Of a DNA stretch of 45,195 bases, positions 8,016-17,056 are shown one piece after another. The notes beneath the pieces were generated by a model. It made no database searches and was not told the DNA's origin. It was given only the letters and a program-made list of their open reading frames with translations. Both the position numbers and the translations under genes were made by a program. Source of the DNA: an uncultured Muribaculaceae bacterium (GTDB lineage Bacteria > Bacteroidota > Bacteroidia > Bacteroidales > Muribaculaceae); contig CAJUKF010000021.1 of assembly GCA_910587355.1 (NCBI GenBank), forward strand, positions 1 through 45,195, written 5' to 3'. Within the stretch, counting starts at the first letter, position 1. Each line of letters starts with the position of its first letter.

Positions 8016-11000
8016 ATGAGTTTATACGGCAACGCTGTAAAGCGTCCAATCATGACCACCCTCTGCTTTGTGGCAGTGGTGATTCTGGGCCTGTTCTCCC
8101 TCAACAAACTTCCGATAGACCTCTATCCCGACATAGAGACCAACACCATTATGGTGATGACCACCTACTCGGGCGCAAGCGCGCAGGATATAGAGCAGAA
8201 CGTGACGCGTCCTCTCGAAAACGTGCTCAACTCCGTGAGCAACCTCAAGCACATCACGTCGAAGTCGCGTGAGAACATATCGGTGATAACGCTCGAATTC
8301 GAGTACGGCGAGGACATCGATGTGCTCACGAACGATGTGCGCGACAAACTCGACATGGTGTCGTCAATGCTTCCCGACGATGCCGAGAATCCGATTATAT
8401 TCAAGTTCTCCACCGACATGATTCCGATTATCATACTTTCGGTGCGCGCCACCGAGAGTATGCCCGGTCTGTACAAGATACTCGATGATGCAGTGGCCAA
8501 TCCTCTGGCACGTATCTCCGGCGTCGGTTCTGTGTCGATTTCGGGCGCTCCCAAGCGTGAAATCCATGTTTATGTAGACCCGGTGCGTCTGGAGGCATAC
8601 AACCTCACCGTCGAGCAGATAGGCTCGATTATCGGCGCAGAGAACCGCAACATACCCGGCGGTACTTTCGACATCGGTTCCGACACGTATGCACTGCGAG
8701 TGCAGGGCGAGTTTTCGGCTTCCGAGCAAATGGCCGACATTGTGGTAGGAACGAAAGACAACAGAATCATCTATCTTCGCGATGTGGCGCGGATTGAGGA
8801 TTCACTGGAGGAGCGCACCCAGCAGACTTTCAACAACGGCGAGCAGGGTGCCATGATTGTGATTCAGAAGCAGAGCGGGGCGAACTCGGTGAAAATCTCC
8901 GACGAGGTGCTCAAAATGCTTCCGTCGCTGCAGAAACGTCTGCCCTCGGACGTGAAGCTGGGCATCATAGTCGATACTTCCGACAATATCCGCAACACAA
9001 TTGCTTCTCTTGTCGAAACAGTGCTCTATGCGCTGCTCTTCGTTGTAATCGTGGTATTTATGTTCCTCGGCCGCTGGCGTGCGACGCTGATTATCACAAT
9101 AACGATTCCTATATCGCTGATTGCTTCGTTCATATATCTTTATGCGACGGGCAACACGCTCAATATAGTGTCGCTCTCGGCTCTGTCGATTTCAATCGGT
9201 ATGGTGGTGGACGATGCCATTGTGGTGCTTGAGAATGTGACGACGCATATAGAGCGAGGCTCCGACCCCAGACAGGCGGCCGTACACGGCACAAACGAGG
9301 TGGCCGTGTCCGTTGTGGCTTCGACCCTCACGCTTATTGCGGTATTCTTCCCCCTTACCCTTGTGACGGGCATGACCGGCGTGCTTTTCCGGCAGCTGGG
9401 CTGGATGGTGACAATCATGATGATTATTTCGACCGTCTGCGCACTGTCGCTCACTCCTATGCTTTGCTCGCTGCTTCTGCGCCGCACCAATCATCACGGT
9501 AAGTTCTACACTATATTTTTCACTCCTATTAACAAGGGTCTCGACGCTTTCGACCGCGGCTACGGCCATCTGCTTAAATGGGTTGTAAGGCACAAGGCTG
9601 TCACTTTTGTTGTATGCATATCCATGTTCGTTGGCTCGCTTTTCCTTATGAAGAGTGTAGGTACCGAATTTTTCCCCACTGCGGATGATGCCCGACTGCG
9701 CGCGAGTCTCGAACTTCCGATTGGCACAAGGGTAGAGATTTCGCAGGAAGTGATGACACGTCTTGTTGACCTCTGGAAAGAGAAATATCCCGAAATAACT
9801 GTTCTGAACTACACGACCGGTACGGCATCGAGCGATAACACCTTTGCATCGCTCAGTGACAACGGTCCGCATATCATATCGATGAACATACGTCTCTCCG
9901 ACCCGGGAGACCGTGAGCGTTCGTCGACAGAAATAGCCGGCCTCATGCGTCAGGATTTACGCAATTTCCCCGAGTTCAAGAAAGCGCAGATTTCTGTAGG
10001 CGGCATGGGCGGCGGCATGGGCGGCCAGGCATCCATTGACTATGAAATCTACGGTTACGACTTCGCCGAGACCGACTCTGTGGCCCGCATGCTTCAGACA
10101 GCCCTTCTCAAAATTCCCGGAACGGCCGACGTGCTCATTTCGCGAGCCGACTATCAGCCCGAGTATCAGGTAGATTTCGACCGCGAGAAACTTGCCAGAT
10201 ATGGTCTGAACCTCTCTACTGCGGCCAGCTATCTGCGAAACCGTATTAACGGTCAGCTCGCCTCTCAGTTCCGTGAGGACGGTGAGGAATATGACATAAA
10301 GGTGATGTACGCGCCCGAAAAACGTACTTCGATTGAGGATATCGAGAATATTCTGATTTACAATAGTGCGGGCACTGCCGTGCGTGTGCGCGACGTCGGC
10401 AAGGTTGTGGAGCGCTTCACTCCGCCTACAATCGAACGCAAGGACCGCGAGCGTATCGTCACCGTCTCCACTACCGTGCAGGATGTGCCCATGAGCCAGA
10501 TTGTGGAAGCCTCGCAGGCGGCAATAGATAAAATGGATATACCTCAGGGTATTTCGATTCAGCTTGCCGGCTCATACGAAGACCAGCAGGATTCGTTCAG
10601 CGACCTCCTCACCCTCGCCGTGCTGATTATCATACTTGTGTATATCGTCATGGCGGCTCAGTTCGAGAGCTACACTTATCCGGCCATCATCATGACATCG
10701 CTTCTTTTCGCCTTCTCGGGCGTATTCCTCATACTCTGGCTTACGGGCCATACGCTCAATGTAATGTCGATGATTGGCGCGATTATGCTGATTGGTATAG
10801 TTGTTAAAAACGGTATTGTGCTGATTGACTATATATCTCTCAACCGTGAGCGAGGCATGTCGATTACCCGTGCGGTGATAAACGGCGGCGAATCGCGTCT
10901 TCGTCCCGTGGTGATGACATCGCTCACCACTATTCTGGGCATGGTGCCTATGGCCGTAGGTTCGGGTCAGGGTGCGGAGATGTGGCGCCCGATGGGTATG

Positions 11001-11135
11001 GCCGTTATCGGCGGTCTTACATTCTCCACGATTCTTACACTGCTGTTCGTGCCGATGCTGTACTGCGTATTCGCCTCTCGCGGTGTTAAGAATACGCGAC
11101 GCAAGCACCGTCAGGCATTGCTCGCGAAAAAATAA
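8016..11135 (+). CDS. RND-family efflux permease (AcrB-like, HAE1 group)
   Basis: A 1039-residue inner-membrane pump with the expected 12 membrane spans and two large periplasmic loops. The proton-relay residues are present: Asp 399/Asp 400 in GMVVDDAIVV and Lys 931 in GIVVKNGIVLID. That marks a proton-driven HAE1-type drug, bile-salt or lipid exporter rather than a metal (HME) pump. A flexible GGMGGGMGG stretch sits in the second periplasmic loop. Substrate specificity cannot be read from the sequence. A PII-like gene follows 28 bases downstream. Confidence 0.97.
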   Translation: MSLYGNAVKRPIMTTLCFVAVVILGLFSLNKLPIDLYPDIETNTIMVMTTYSGASAQDIEQNVTRPLENVLNSVSNLKHITSKSRENISVITLEFEYGEDIDVLTNDVRDKLDMVSSMLPDDAENPIIFKFSTDMIPIIILSVRATESMPGLYKILDDAVANPLARISGVGSVSISGAPKREIHVYVDPVRLEAYNLTVEQIGSIIGAENRNIPGGTFDIGSDTYALRVQGEFSASEQMADIVVGTKDNRIIYLRDVARIEDSLEERTQQTFNNGEQGAMIVIQKQSGANSVKISDEVLKMLPSLQKRLPSDVKLGIIVDTSDNIRNTIASLVETVLYALLFVVIVVFMFLGRWRATLIITITIPISLIASFIYLYATGNTLNIVSLSALSISIGMVVDDAIVVLENVTTHIERGSDPRQAAVHGTNEVAVSVVASTLTLIAVFFPLTLVTGMTGVLFRQLGWMVTIMMIISTVCALSLTPMLCSLLLRRTNHHGKFYTIFFTPINKGLDAFDRGYGHLLKWVVRHKAVTFVVCISMFVGSLFLMKSVGTEFFPTADDARLRASLELPIGTRVEISQEVMTRLVDLWKEKYPEITVLNYTTGTASSDNTFASLSDNGPHIISMNIRLSDPGDRERSSTEIAGLMRQDLRNFPEFKKAQISVGGMGGGMGGQASIDYEIYGYDFAETDSVARMLQTALLKIPGTADVLISRADYQPEYQVDFDREKLARYGLNLSTAASYLRNRINGQLASQFREDGEEYDIKVMYAPEKRTSIEDIENILIYNSAGTAVRVRDVGKVVERFTPPTIERKDRERIVTVSTTVQDVPMSQIVEASQAAIDKMDIPQGISIQLAGSYEDQQDSFSDLLTLAVLIIILVYIVMAAQFESYTYPAIIMTSLLFAFSGVFLILWLTGHTLNVMSMIGAIMLIGIVVKNGIVLIDYISLNRERGMSITRAVINGGESRLRPVVMTSLTTILGMVPMAVGSGQGAEMWRPMGMAVIGGLTFSTILTLLFVPMLYCVFASRGVKNTRRKHRQALLAKK

Positions 11136-11163
11136 TTGTCGTACAACGTTCAAACCAAGTATA

Positions 11164-11457
11164 ATGAAAGCTATTTTCATCGCCTTCGACCAGGCGCATT
11201 ATGATAGAATCATAGATATGCTCGAGCGTATGAACTGCCGCGGATTCACGGCCTGGAATCAGGTTACGGGCCGCGGCAGCAGGGACGGCGAGCCTCACTA
11301 CGGCTCGCACGCATGGCCTTCGCTTGCGTCGGCCGTGATTACAATGGTCGACGACAGCCGTGTGGATTCTGTGCTTACCCGCCTGCGTGAATTCAATGAT
11401 GAGCGACCCAAGCTCGGCCTGCGCGCTTTTGTGTGGCATATCGAGAGTTCGATATGA
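11164..11457 (+). CDS. PII-like small protein of the RND operon
   Basis: A 97-residue protein with a ferredoxin-like strand and helix order: MKAIFIAFDQAHYDRIIDMLERMNCRGFTAWNQVTGRG, then a WPSLASAVITMVDDSRVDSVLTRLREF strand-helix and a final LRAFVWHIESSI strand. This resembles PII/CutA-like proteins, some of which are found with RND pumps (for example the DUF3240 proteins of metal pumps). PII proteins are trimers that sense small ligands and bind membrane transporters. A role in gating or monitoring the pump is inference. I chose the ATG at 11164 because an earlier start would lie inside the permease gene. Confidence 0.7.
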   Translation: MKAIFIAFDQAHYDRIIDMLERMNCRGFTAWNQVTGRGSRDGEPHYGSHAWPSLASAVITMVDDSRVDSVLTRLREFNDERPKLGLRAFVWHIESSI

Positions 11458-11493
11458 TTCCAACCGTATAAACTTATAAATCACCATAACAAT

Positions 11494-12186
11494 ATGAGAA
11501 AAACAGTCATTTTGCTTTGTGCGATTCTTCTTTCAGGTTTCGTTCTTCGCGCACAAAGTGACATATTTGAAAGCAGCGACAACAGAGCCTATTTCGGAGC
11601 CCGTCTTTCACTCGACATCTCATGTCCGACAGATATTACCGAGGGCCGATATGGTTTTGACGCATTCAGTAATGCTGCGGGGTTTGAAATCGGCGGTATA
11701 TACAACATACCTCTGTGGAAAAATCTTTACTTTGAGCCCGGTGTGTCGCTTTACTACAATACGATGAAGCTCTCGGATGCGTTTGTCAATGCATGGGTGG
11801 GCGATGCCGCCCAGGTCGACAAAGTCGGCGGCTCTGTCCGTCGTTTTGGCTTCCGTGCGCCTCTTGTGGCCGGTTATCGTTTCGATTTCGAGCCTGTCGC
11901 GATTTCTGTATTCACCGGTCCCGTGATTTCGCTCGGTCTGTCGGGTCGTACGCATGTAAACGCCGAAGGCGCGGGAGTGAGTGTTTCGAACAGCGCCAAC
12001 TGTTACGCCGATGACGGCATCTGCAAGCGTGCCGACCTCGGCTGGCGCTTCGGCGTAGGCGGCACATGGGGCAACTACGTGCTTCAGGTTTACGGCACAG
12101 TCGGTATGTGCAATATGCTTAAAAATGGTGACGGTGCCAAGTTCCGCGACAACAACGTAGCAATTGCTCTCGGCTACAACTTCTGA
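11494..12186 (+). CDS. PorT-like outer-membrane beta-barrel protein
   Basis: A 230-residue protein with signal peptide MRKTVILLCAILLSGFVLRAQ and alternating strands. These include the barrel motif AAGFEIGGIYNIPLWKNLYFEPGVSLYYNTMKL common to Bacteroidetes PorT/OMP_b-brl_2 proteins, and it ends with NNVAIALGYNF. The function is unknown. It is the last gene before a strong terminator and lies 36 bases after the PII-like gene, so it may share the efflux transcript. Confidence 0.85.
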   Translation: MRKTVILLCAILLSGFVLRAQSDIFESSDNRAYFGARLSLDISCPTDITEGRYGFDAFSNAAGFEIGGIYNIPLWKNLYFEPGVSLYYNTMKLSDAFVNAWVGDAAQVDKVGGSVRRFGFRAPLVAGYRFDFEPVAISVFTGPVISLGLSGRTHVNAEGAGVSVSNSANCYADDGICKRADLGWRFGVGGTWGNYVLQVYGTVGMCNMLKNGDGAKFRDNNVAIALGYNF

Positions 12187-12205
12187 ATTCTAAACCATAC
12201 TCTTG

Positions 12206-12247
12206 ACGGCGTGATTTGCGGGAGACTGCAGTTCATGCCGTTTTTTT
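12206..12247 (+). terminator. intrinsic terminator of the efflux/PorT operon
   Basis: A 9-bp stem (12206-12214 with 12233-12241, one G-T) is followed by seven Ts. It overlaps the end of the convergent acyltransferase gene. Confidence 0.65.
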
Positions 12248-13291
12248 GATACCATGGGTACGGTGACGGAGCAAATTCTCGACCGGCTTTTCGTAATAAC
12301 GATATACCAGATACGAACTGCATACTGTGACAATAAAGCAAAAGGGCAGGAATGTCCACGGAGACAGAGGCCATCCGAGTTTGTCATATGCAATCTCGGC
12401 ATAACGAATCACAAGGTAGTGCATCATATAGAAAGCGAAACTGATGTCGCCGAACCGCAGCAGCCATTTGTCCTGAAGCAATCTCGTCACTGCGCCTCCG
12501 GCTTTGTCCATGACGGTGAATACAGATATTATAACAATAGCCGGAAGCCACCAGAGAGAAGCCGTGGCAATATTGGCCGGAACATGAGGGTAAACGAAGA
12601 ATGTGGCGGCCAGCAGGGCTGCCGACGATATTTCGACAGCCGATTTCGACGCGAACGACATGCTCTCGGCTCTCGCCGACAATTGCGTTTTACCATAATC
12701 ATGCCATAGTTGCCATAGAATGATGCCGAGTATAAAGTCGAAGACACGTGAGAGCGGATTTACGTAAACTATCGGGTTGCTGAATCTGTCGGGCAGTAGA
12801 AACACCCCGGCGAAATACACTGCGAGAAGCACAACTGCGAACCGAAGCAACTCCGGCATTCTGCGGCTGCGTACATATCTGACAATGAAAGGAAAAACAG
12901 CATAGCAGAAAAGTATGTCGGACAGGAACCACGATACAGCGTTAGCCGAGAAATAAACATCGGGATTCGGAATCCAGCTCTGAAGCAGCAGAAGATTAAG
13001 CATCCATATGCGAAACAAAGAAAAATCGACGATTCTCAGCTGCAGGACAACAGCGGCAGCGAAACACAGCAGATGCAGCGGATAAATCTTTGTGACACGG
13101 CGGGTCAGAAACCTCCGGAAACTTATCTGTCGCTCACATATTCTCGACTCGTATCTGTTGCATAGAACAAAGCCGCTGAGAATGAAAAAGAAAGCCACTC
13201 CTACATCACCCCCGGCATCAAAGCCGGCTGCATGATTCAGAAATATGAATATGGCGAAAATACCGCGCAGCGCTTGAAGAGATATCAGCAT
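12233..13291 (-). CDS. acyltransferase 3 family membrane protein (OafA/YrhL type)
   Basis: A 352-residue protein with about ten membrane spans. It opens with LQALRGIFAIFIFLNHAAGFD, where R9 and H20 are the conserved arginine and catalytic-type histidine of the acyltransferase-3 family. FFILSGFVLCNRYE follows. These enzymes transfer acetyl or other acyl groups to surface sugars such as O-antigen, capsule or peptidoglycan. No glycan cluster surrounds it, so the target is unknown. It converges on the PorT-like gene and overlaps its terminator. Confidence 0.92.
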   Translation of the reverse strand: MLISLQALRGIFAIFIFLNHAAGFDAGGDVGVAFFFILSGFVLCNRYESRICERQISFRRFLTRRVTKIYPLHLLCFAAAVVLQLRIVDFSLFRIWMLNLLLLQSWIPNPDVYFSANAVSWFLSDILFCYAVFPFIVRYVRSRRMPELLRFAVVLLAVYFAGVFLLPDRFSNPIVYVNPLSRVFDFILGIILWQLWHDYGKTQLSARAESMSFASKSAVEISSAALLAATFFVYPHVPANIATASLWWLPAIVIISVFTVMDKAGGAVTRLLQDKWLLRFGDISFAFYMMHYLVIRYAEIAYDKLGWPLSPWTFLPFCFIVTVCSSYLVYRYYEKPVENLLRHRTHGIKKTA

Positions 13292-13305
13292 AATTATATT
13301 TTTTG

Positions 13306-13313
13306 CAAAAATA
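13306..13313 (-). promoter_or_regulatory. -7 promoter box of the acyltransferase gene
   Basis: TATTTTTG on the minus strand fits TAnnTTTG and lies 14 bases before the ATG. I see no convincing -33 element. Confidence 0.4.
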
Positions 13314-13443
13314 CGACTTTATTTAAAGCCAATGCACATGAAGTCAGCATAGATGGCGCTCTTTTGCTTCAAATAAATAAATTTTTGCCGCAACAATGCA
13401 TATAGTTGCCGGACGACAGCACAAAAGAATCGTGGATTTGTTG

Positions 13444-13451
13444 TAAATTTG
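13444..13451 (+). promoter_or_regulatory. -7 promoter box of the acyl-CoA ligase gene
   Basis: TAAATTTG matches TAnnTTTG and ends 23 bases before the ATG at 13475. It supports that start over an in-frame upstream one at 13406. The -33 element is weak. Confidence 0.45.
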
Positions 13452-13474
13452 CAATCGTTAAATTAAAACTGCTT

Positions 13475-15133
13475 ATGGAAGTTCAGGACAATCTGGTATC
13501 GTATATCGAACAAAGTTTAAAACATAACTGGGAACTGCTGGCGCTCACCGACTTTAAAGGCCAGTCGTTTCAGTATCGCGATGTGGCTCGCAAAGTAGCT
13601 AAGCTGCATCTTCTGTTCGAGAATGCCGACCTCAGGCCCGGTGACAAAATAGCGCTCTGCGGGCGCAACTCGGCCCAGTGGGCCATCGCTGCTCTTGCGT
13701 CCCTTACTTACGGCACTGTCACTGTACCAATTCTTCACGACTTCAAGCCCGACAACGTTCATCATCTTGTCTGCCACTCCGAGGCAAAGCTTTTCTTTGT
13801 GGATTCGTCCATATGGGAAAATCTCGACCATGAGAGCATGTGCGACATACGCGGCGCCGTTCAAATCAGCGATTATTCGCTGCTTTTCTCGCGCAGTAAG
13901 AAACTCACTCACGCACGCGAGAATCTCAACCGTCTTTTCGGTGACAAATATCCCGAGCGCTTCACTCCGGACGATGTCGTTTACCGCCACATGGAGCCCG
14001 ACGACCTCGCGGTTGTCAACTATACATCCGGCTCGACCGGTTTCTCGAAAGGCGTGATGCTCAGCTACCGCTCCCTGTGGTCAAACATCCAGTTCTCGAT
14101 TGACGGTCTCAACTTCCTCAAGCCCGGCGACGGCATTGTGTGCATGTTGCCTCTGGCTCATATGTTCGGTTTCGCCTTCGAGTTCCTGCATCCGTTTGTC
14201 AAAGGCTGCCATATCTCCTTTCTCACGCGCACTCCTTCGCCCAAAATAATCATGGATGCTTTCGCGCAGGTGCATCCCAAGCTTGTCATTACTGTGCCTC
14301 TCGTTATAGAGAAAATAGTAAAGACAAAGGTTTTTCCCATGCTCGACAAACCCCTGATGAAAGTGCTTATGCACGTTCCGTTTGTCGACGACAAGCTCGA
14401 CAACGCCATACGCGAGAAACTGATTGCCGCTTTCGGCGGACAGCTCAAAGAACTGATTATCGGAGGCGCAGGCCTCAATAAGGATGTCGAGACATTTTTG
14501 CGCCGCATTCACTTCCCCTATACCGTCGGCTACGGCATGACCGAGTGCGGTCCTCTCATTGCTTACGCGCCCTGGAGTGAAAACCGTCAGGGAGCCTGCG
14601 GACGCGCAGTCGACCGTATGCATGTGCGCATCGATTCGGCTGACCCCGAGCACATTCCCGGCCTCATATGGGTCAAAGGCGACAACGTGATGCAGGGCTA
14701 TTACAAGAACAGCGAAGCAACAAAGTCATCGTTCGACAGCGACGGCTGGATGAATACCGGCGACATTGGTCAGCTCGATAAAGATGGCTTCATTTATATC
14801 CGCGGACGCGACAAGAACATGATACTCGGTCCGTCGGGTCAGAATATCTATCCCGAGGAAATCGAACAGAAACTCAATAATATGCCTTATGTGGCCGAGT
14901 CAATAGTCGTCGACCGCGACGGAAAGCTCATTGCGCTGATTTATCCCGATATTGAGACTGCGAGCCGACAGGGCCTCTCCATGGAGCAGATTGACGCGCA
15001 GATGAAAGATAATATCGACAAGCTTAATCCCGAACTGCCGGCATACAGTCAGATTTCAGGTTATAAAATCTATTCCGAGGAGTTCGAGAAAACGCCCAAA
15101 CGCTCGATAAAGCGCTATCTTTACCAGCATTAG
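13475..15133 (+). CDS. AMP-dependent long-chain fatty acid-CoA ligase
   Basis: A 552-residue adenylate-forming enzyme. Motif A3 is YTSGSTGFSKG (from residue 183), A5 is GYGMTECGPL, and A7/A8 is WMNTGDIGQLDKDGFIYIRGRDKNMIL. The C-terminal catalytic lysine region is FEKTPKRSIKRYL. It activates long-chain fatty acids to acyl-CoA with ATP, probably at the inner face of the membrane. The ATG at 13475 (MEVQDNLVSYIEQ) is favoured because the earlier in-frame start would lie upstream of the promoter box. It stands alone between two independently promoted genes. Confidence 0.92.
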   Translation: MEVQDNLVSYIEQSLKHNWELLALTDFKGQSFQYRDVARKVAKLHLLFENADLRPGDKIALCGRNSAQWAIAALASLTYGTVTVPILHDFKPDNVHHLVCHSEAKLFFVDSSIWENLDHESMCDIRGAVQISDYSLLFSRSKKLTHARENLNRLFGDKYPERFTPDDVVYRHMEPDDLAVVNYTSGSTGFSKGVMLSYRSLWSNIQFSIDGLNFLKPGDGIVCMLPLAHMFGFAFEFLHPFVKGCHISFLTRTPSPKIIMDAFAQVHPKLVITVPLVIEKIVKTKVFPMLDKPLMKVLMHVPFVDDKLDNAIREKLIAAFGGQLKELIIGGAGLNKDVETFLRRIHFPYTVGYGMTECGPLIAYAPWSENRQGACGRAVDRMHVRIDSADPEHIPGLIWVKGDNVMQGYYKNSEATKSSFDSDGWMNTGDIGQLDKDGFIYIRGRDKNMILGPSGQNIYPEEIEQKLNNMPYVAESIVVDRDGKLIALIYPDIETASRQGLSMEQIDAQMKDNIDKLNPELPAYSQISGYKIYSEEFEKTPKRSIKRYLYQH

Positions 15134-15207
15134 TTCTCCGGCATTTTTGTGTGAAATATCTTTACGCTAAAATTTCTAAAAAGAAACGGCGGTTTAATAT
15201 TTATTGC

Positions 15208-15215
15208 TAACTTTG
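15208..15215 (+). promoter_or_regulatory. -7 promoter box of pfkA
   Basis: TAACTTTG is a perfect -7 box 25 bases before the pfkA ATG. No clear TTTG is seen at -33. Confidence 0.5.
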
Positions 15216-15240
15216 CTGCTTGAATAAAGCATTAGAATGT

Positions 15241-16221
15241 ATGTCGGAAATTAAATGTATAGGAATTCTTACGTCAGGAGGTGACGCTCCGGGCATGAAC
15301 GCCGCTATCCGTGCGGTGACGCGTTCGGCTATTTTCAGCGGTCTTAAGGTAAAGGGCATTTACCGCGGCTTCAAGGGTCTGATAACCGATGAGATAGTTG
15401 ATTTTCGCACTCAGAATGTGTCGAATATCATTCAGCAGGGCGGCACTATTCTGAAAACGGCGCGCTGCAAGGAGTTCATGACTCCCGAAGGCCGTCAGCT
15501 CGCCCACGATGTACTGCGCCGTCATGAAATCGACGCTCTTGTAGTGATTGGCGGTGACGGCTCGCTCACCGGCGCCCGCATTTTCGCAAACGAGTTCAAT
15601 ATTCCCATTATCGGTCTGCCCGGTACTATCGACAACGACCTTTACGGCACCGATACCACAATCGGCTATGATACGGCACTCAACACTATCATGCAGTGTG
15701 TGGATAAAATCCGCGACACGGCCACGAGCCACGAGCGTCTTTTCTTTATAGAGGTAATGGGTCGCGATGCCGGCTTCCTCGCTCTCAACGGTGCTATTGC
15801 ATCGGGTGCTGAGGCCGCTATCATCCCCGAAATATCCACCGAGGTCGACCAGTTGGCTGAGCTCATTCAGAACGGTTTCCGCAAGAGCAAGAACTCGTCG
15901 ATTGTTCTCGTTGCCGAAAGCCCTGTCACCGGCGGTGCTATGGGTCTCGCCGAGCGTGTGAAGAACGAGTACCCGGGCTACGATGTGCGTGTGTCGATTC
16001 TCGGACACCTTCAGCGCGGCGGTTCGCCGACGGCTCACGACCGTATTCTCGCATCGCGTATGGGTGCGGCCGCTATCGATGCTCTTATGGAAGACCAGCG
16101 CAATGTGATGATTGGCATCAAGAACGACGAAATCGTTTACGTGCCTTTCTCAAAGGCTATCAAGAATGACAAGCCTATTAACCGCGAGCTTCTCGGCACT
16201 CTGCGCCGCCTCTCTATCTGA
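15241..16221 (+). CDS. pfkA: ATP-dependent 6-phosphofructokinase
   Basis: A 326-residue enzyme that phosphorylates fructose 6-phosphate in glycolysis. It has GILTSGGDAPGMNAAIRA at the N-terminus, VVIGGDGSLTGA (the GGDGS form points to ATP rather than pyrophosphate as donor), the catalytic loop PGTIDNDLYGTDTTIGYDTA, and the substrate-binding segments FIEVMGRDAGFLA and ILGHLQRGGSPTAHDR. I place the start at ATG 15241 (MSEIKCIG). A TTG seven codons upstream falls too near the transcription start. The gene is followed by a palindromic repeat element. Confidence 0.97.
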   Translation: MSEIKCIGILTSGGDAPGMNAAIRAVTRSAIFSGLKVKGIYRGFKGLITDEIVDFRTQNVSNIIQQGGTILKTARCKEFMTPEGRQLAHDVLRRHEIDALVVIGGDGSLTGARIFANEFNIPIIGLPGTIDNDLYGTDTTIGYDTALNTIMQCVDKIRDTATSHERLFFIEVMGRDAGFLALNGAIASGAEAAIIPEISTEVDQLAELIQNGFRKSKNSSIVLVAESPVTGGAMGLAERVKNEYPGYDVRVSILGHLQRGGSPTAHDRILASRMGAAAIDALMEDQRNVMIGIKNDEIVYVPFSKAIKNDKPINRELLGTLRRLSI

Positions 16222-16234
16222 CAGAAAGAAATAA

Positions 16235-16389
16235 TCAACGCAAAGCGTTGACATCCCTGTACGGACGTGCCTTCGGCACGTATCAAAAAGTCCAGATGCC
16301 AATAAGTTTATAATTAGCTTTTTGCCCGGGTCTCAGTCGATACGTGCCGAAGGCACGTCCGTACATAGGCGGCATGATGTTGTCATCAT
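16235..16389. repeat. palindromic repeat element, copy A
   Basis: A 155-base quasi-palindrome. From left to right it has hairpin TCAACGC-AAA-GCGTTGA (16235-16251), arm 16258-16284 (TGTACGGACGTGCC, TTCGGCACGTATC), a 54-base interior, the nearly exact reverse complement arm 16339-16365, and hairpin ATGATG-TTGT-CATCAT (16374-16389). Each arm holds its own small ACGTGCC/GGCACGT hairpin. It overlaps the DUF695 stop codon. A second copy lies at 16861-17013. The architecture fits a REP-like or MITE-like non-coding element. Confidence 0.8.
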
Positions 16390-16817
16390 ACAGGTGCCAC
16401 GGTTTCTAGCATTTCGTCGTATTCTGCCCAGTCGGGGTCGTTTTCGGCAGTAATCCGCAGAGGCAGCAGCGGCAAATCGGCCAGTGCGTAATTGAGGAAG
16501 CGGTTGAAAATCTCGGTGCTGAACGTATAGAAGACCCAGTTGCGCTCGCATGCACCGGTATAAATGCCTGTGAGGACGGCTGTGTTTTTGCCTTTGAGAA
16601 GCTTTTCAAAATTAGCGGTGATTGTCTCAAGCAGTTCGGCATCTTTCGTTTCCGGAAAACCGAGTTTGTCGGCTGAATACGGAAGGGTTATTTCAACACG
16701 AATCGAATATTTAGGCTTTGAGCGGAATTTGGCTACATCCGTAATGGCCGTCACGATTATGGTGTTGCCGTTGTCATCGGTGGCGGGAGCGGTGATTCTG
16801 TCGTCTTTTTCTGTCAT
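16386..16817 (-). CDS. DUF695 domain protein of unknown function
   Basis: A 143-residue soluble protein. YSIRVEITLPYSADKLGFPETKDAELLETITANFEKLL, then AVLTGIYTGACERNWVFYT and a final DPDWAEYDEML are the features I associate with DUF695, a family without assigned function. The gene sits alone between two copies of a palindromic repeat, and copy A covers its stop codon. No promoter consensus is evident. Read from sequence pattern only. Confidence 0.75.
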   Translation of the reverse strand: MTEKDDRITAPATDDNGNTIIVTAITDVAKFRSKPKYSIRVEITLPYSADKLGFPETKDAELLETITANFEKLLKGKNTAVLTGIYTGACERNWVFYTFSTEIFNRFLNYALADLPLLPLRITAENDPDWAEYDEMLETVAPV

Positions 16818-16860
16818 ATTTCTGAAGGGAATATGCTGATTGATATATCTGAAAATTTAA

Positions 16861-17013
16861 ATGATGCATAGCATCATGCTGAATGTACGGACGTGCCTCT
16901 GGCACGTATCAAAAGTTTCGATGCTAAATAATCTGTATTAGCATTTTTGCTCGTCGTTCAATTGATACCTGCCAAAGGCACGTCCGTACAAGTAGTTCAA
17001 CGCATTGCGTTGA
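16861..17013. repeat. palindromic repeat element, copy B
   Basis: The second copy of the element, 153 bases. It has hairpin ATGATGC-ATA-GCATCAT (16861-16877), arm 16884-16910, an interior aligning with that of copy A (including GATGC, ATTAGC and TTTTTGC blocks), arm 16964-16990 (with two differences in its inner hairpin), and hairpin TCAACGC-ATT-GCGTTGA (16997-17013). The end hairpins are in swapped order relative to copy A. The TCAACGC hairpin is therefore on the outer side of both copies with respect to the DUF695 gene. Confidence 0.8.
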
Positions 17014-17056
17014 TTGATAATCAAGAAGGCCATAAACAGCCTTTTGTGGTAAAAAA

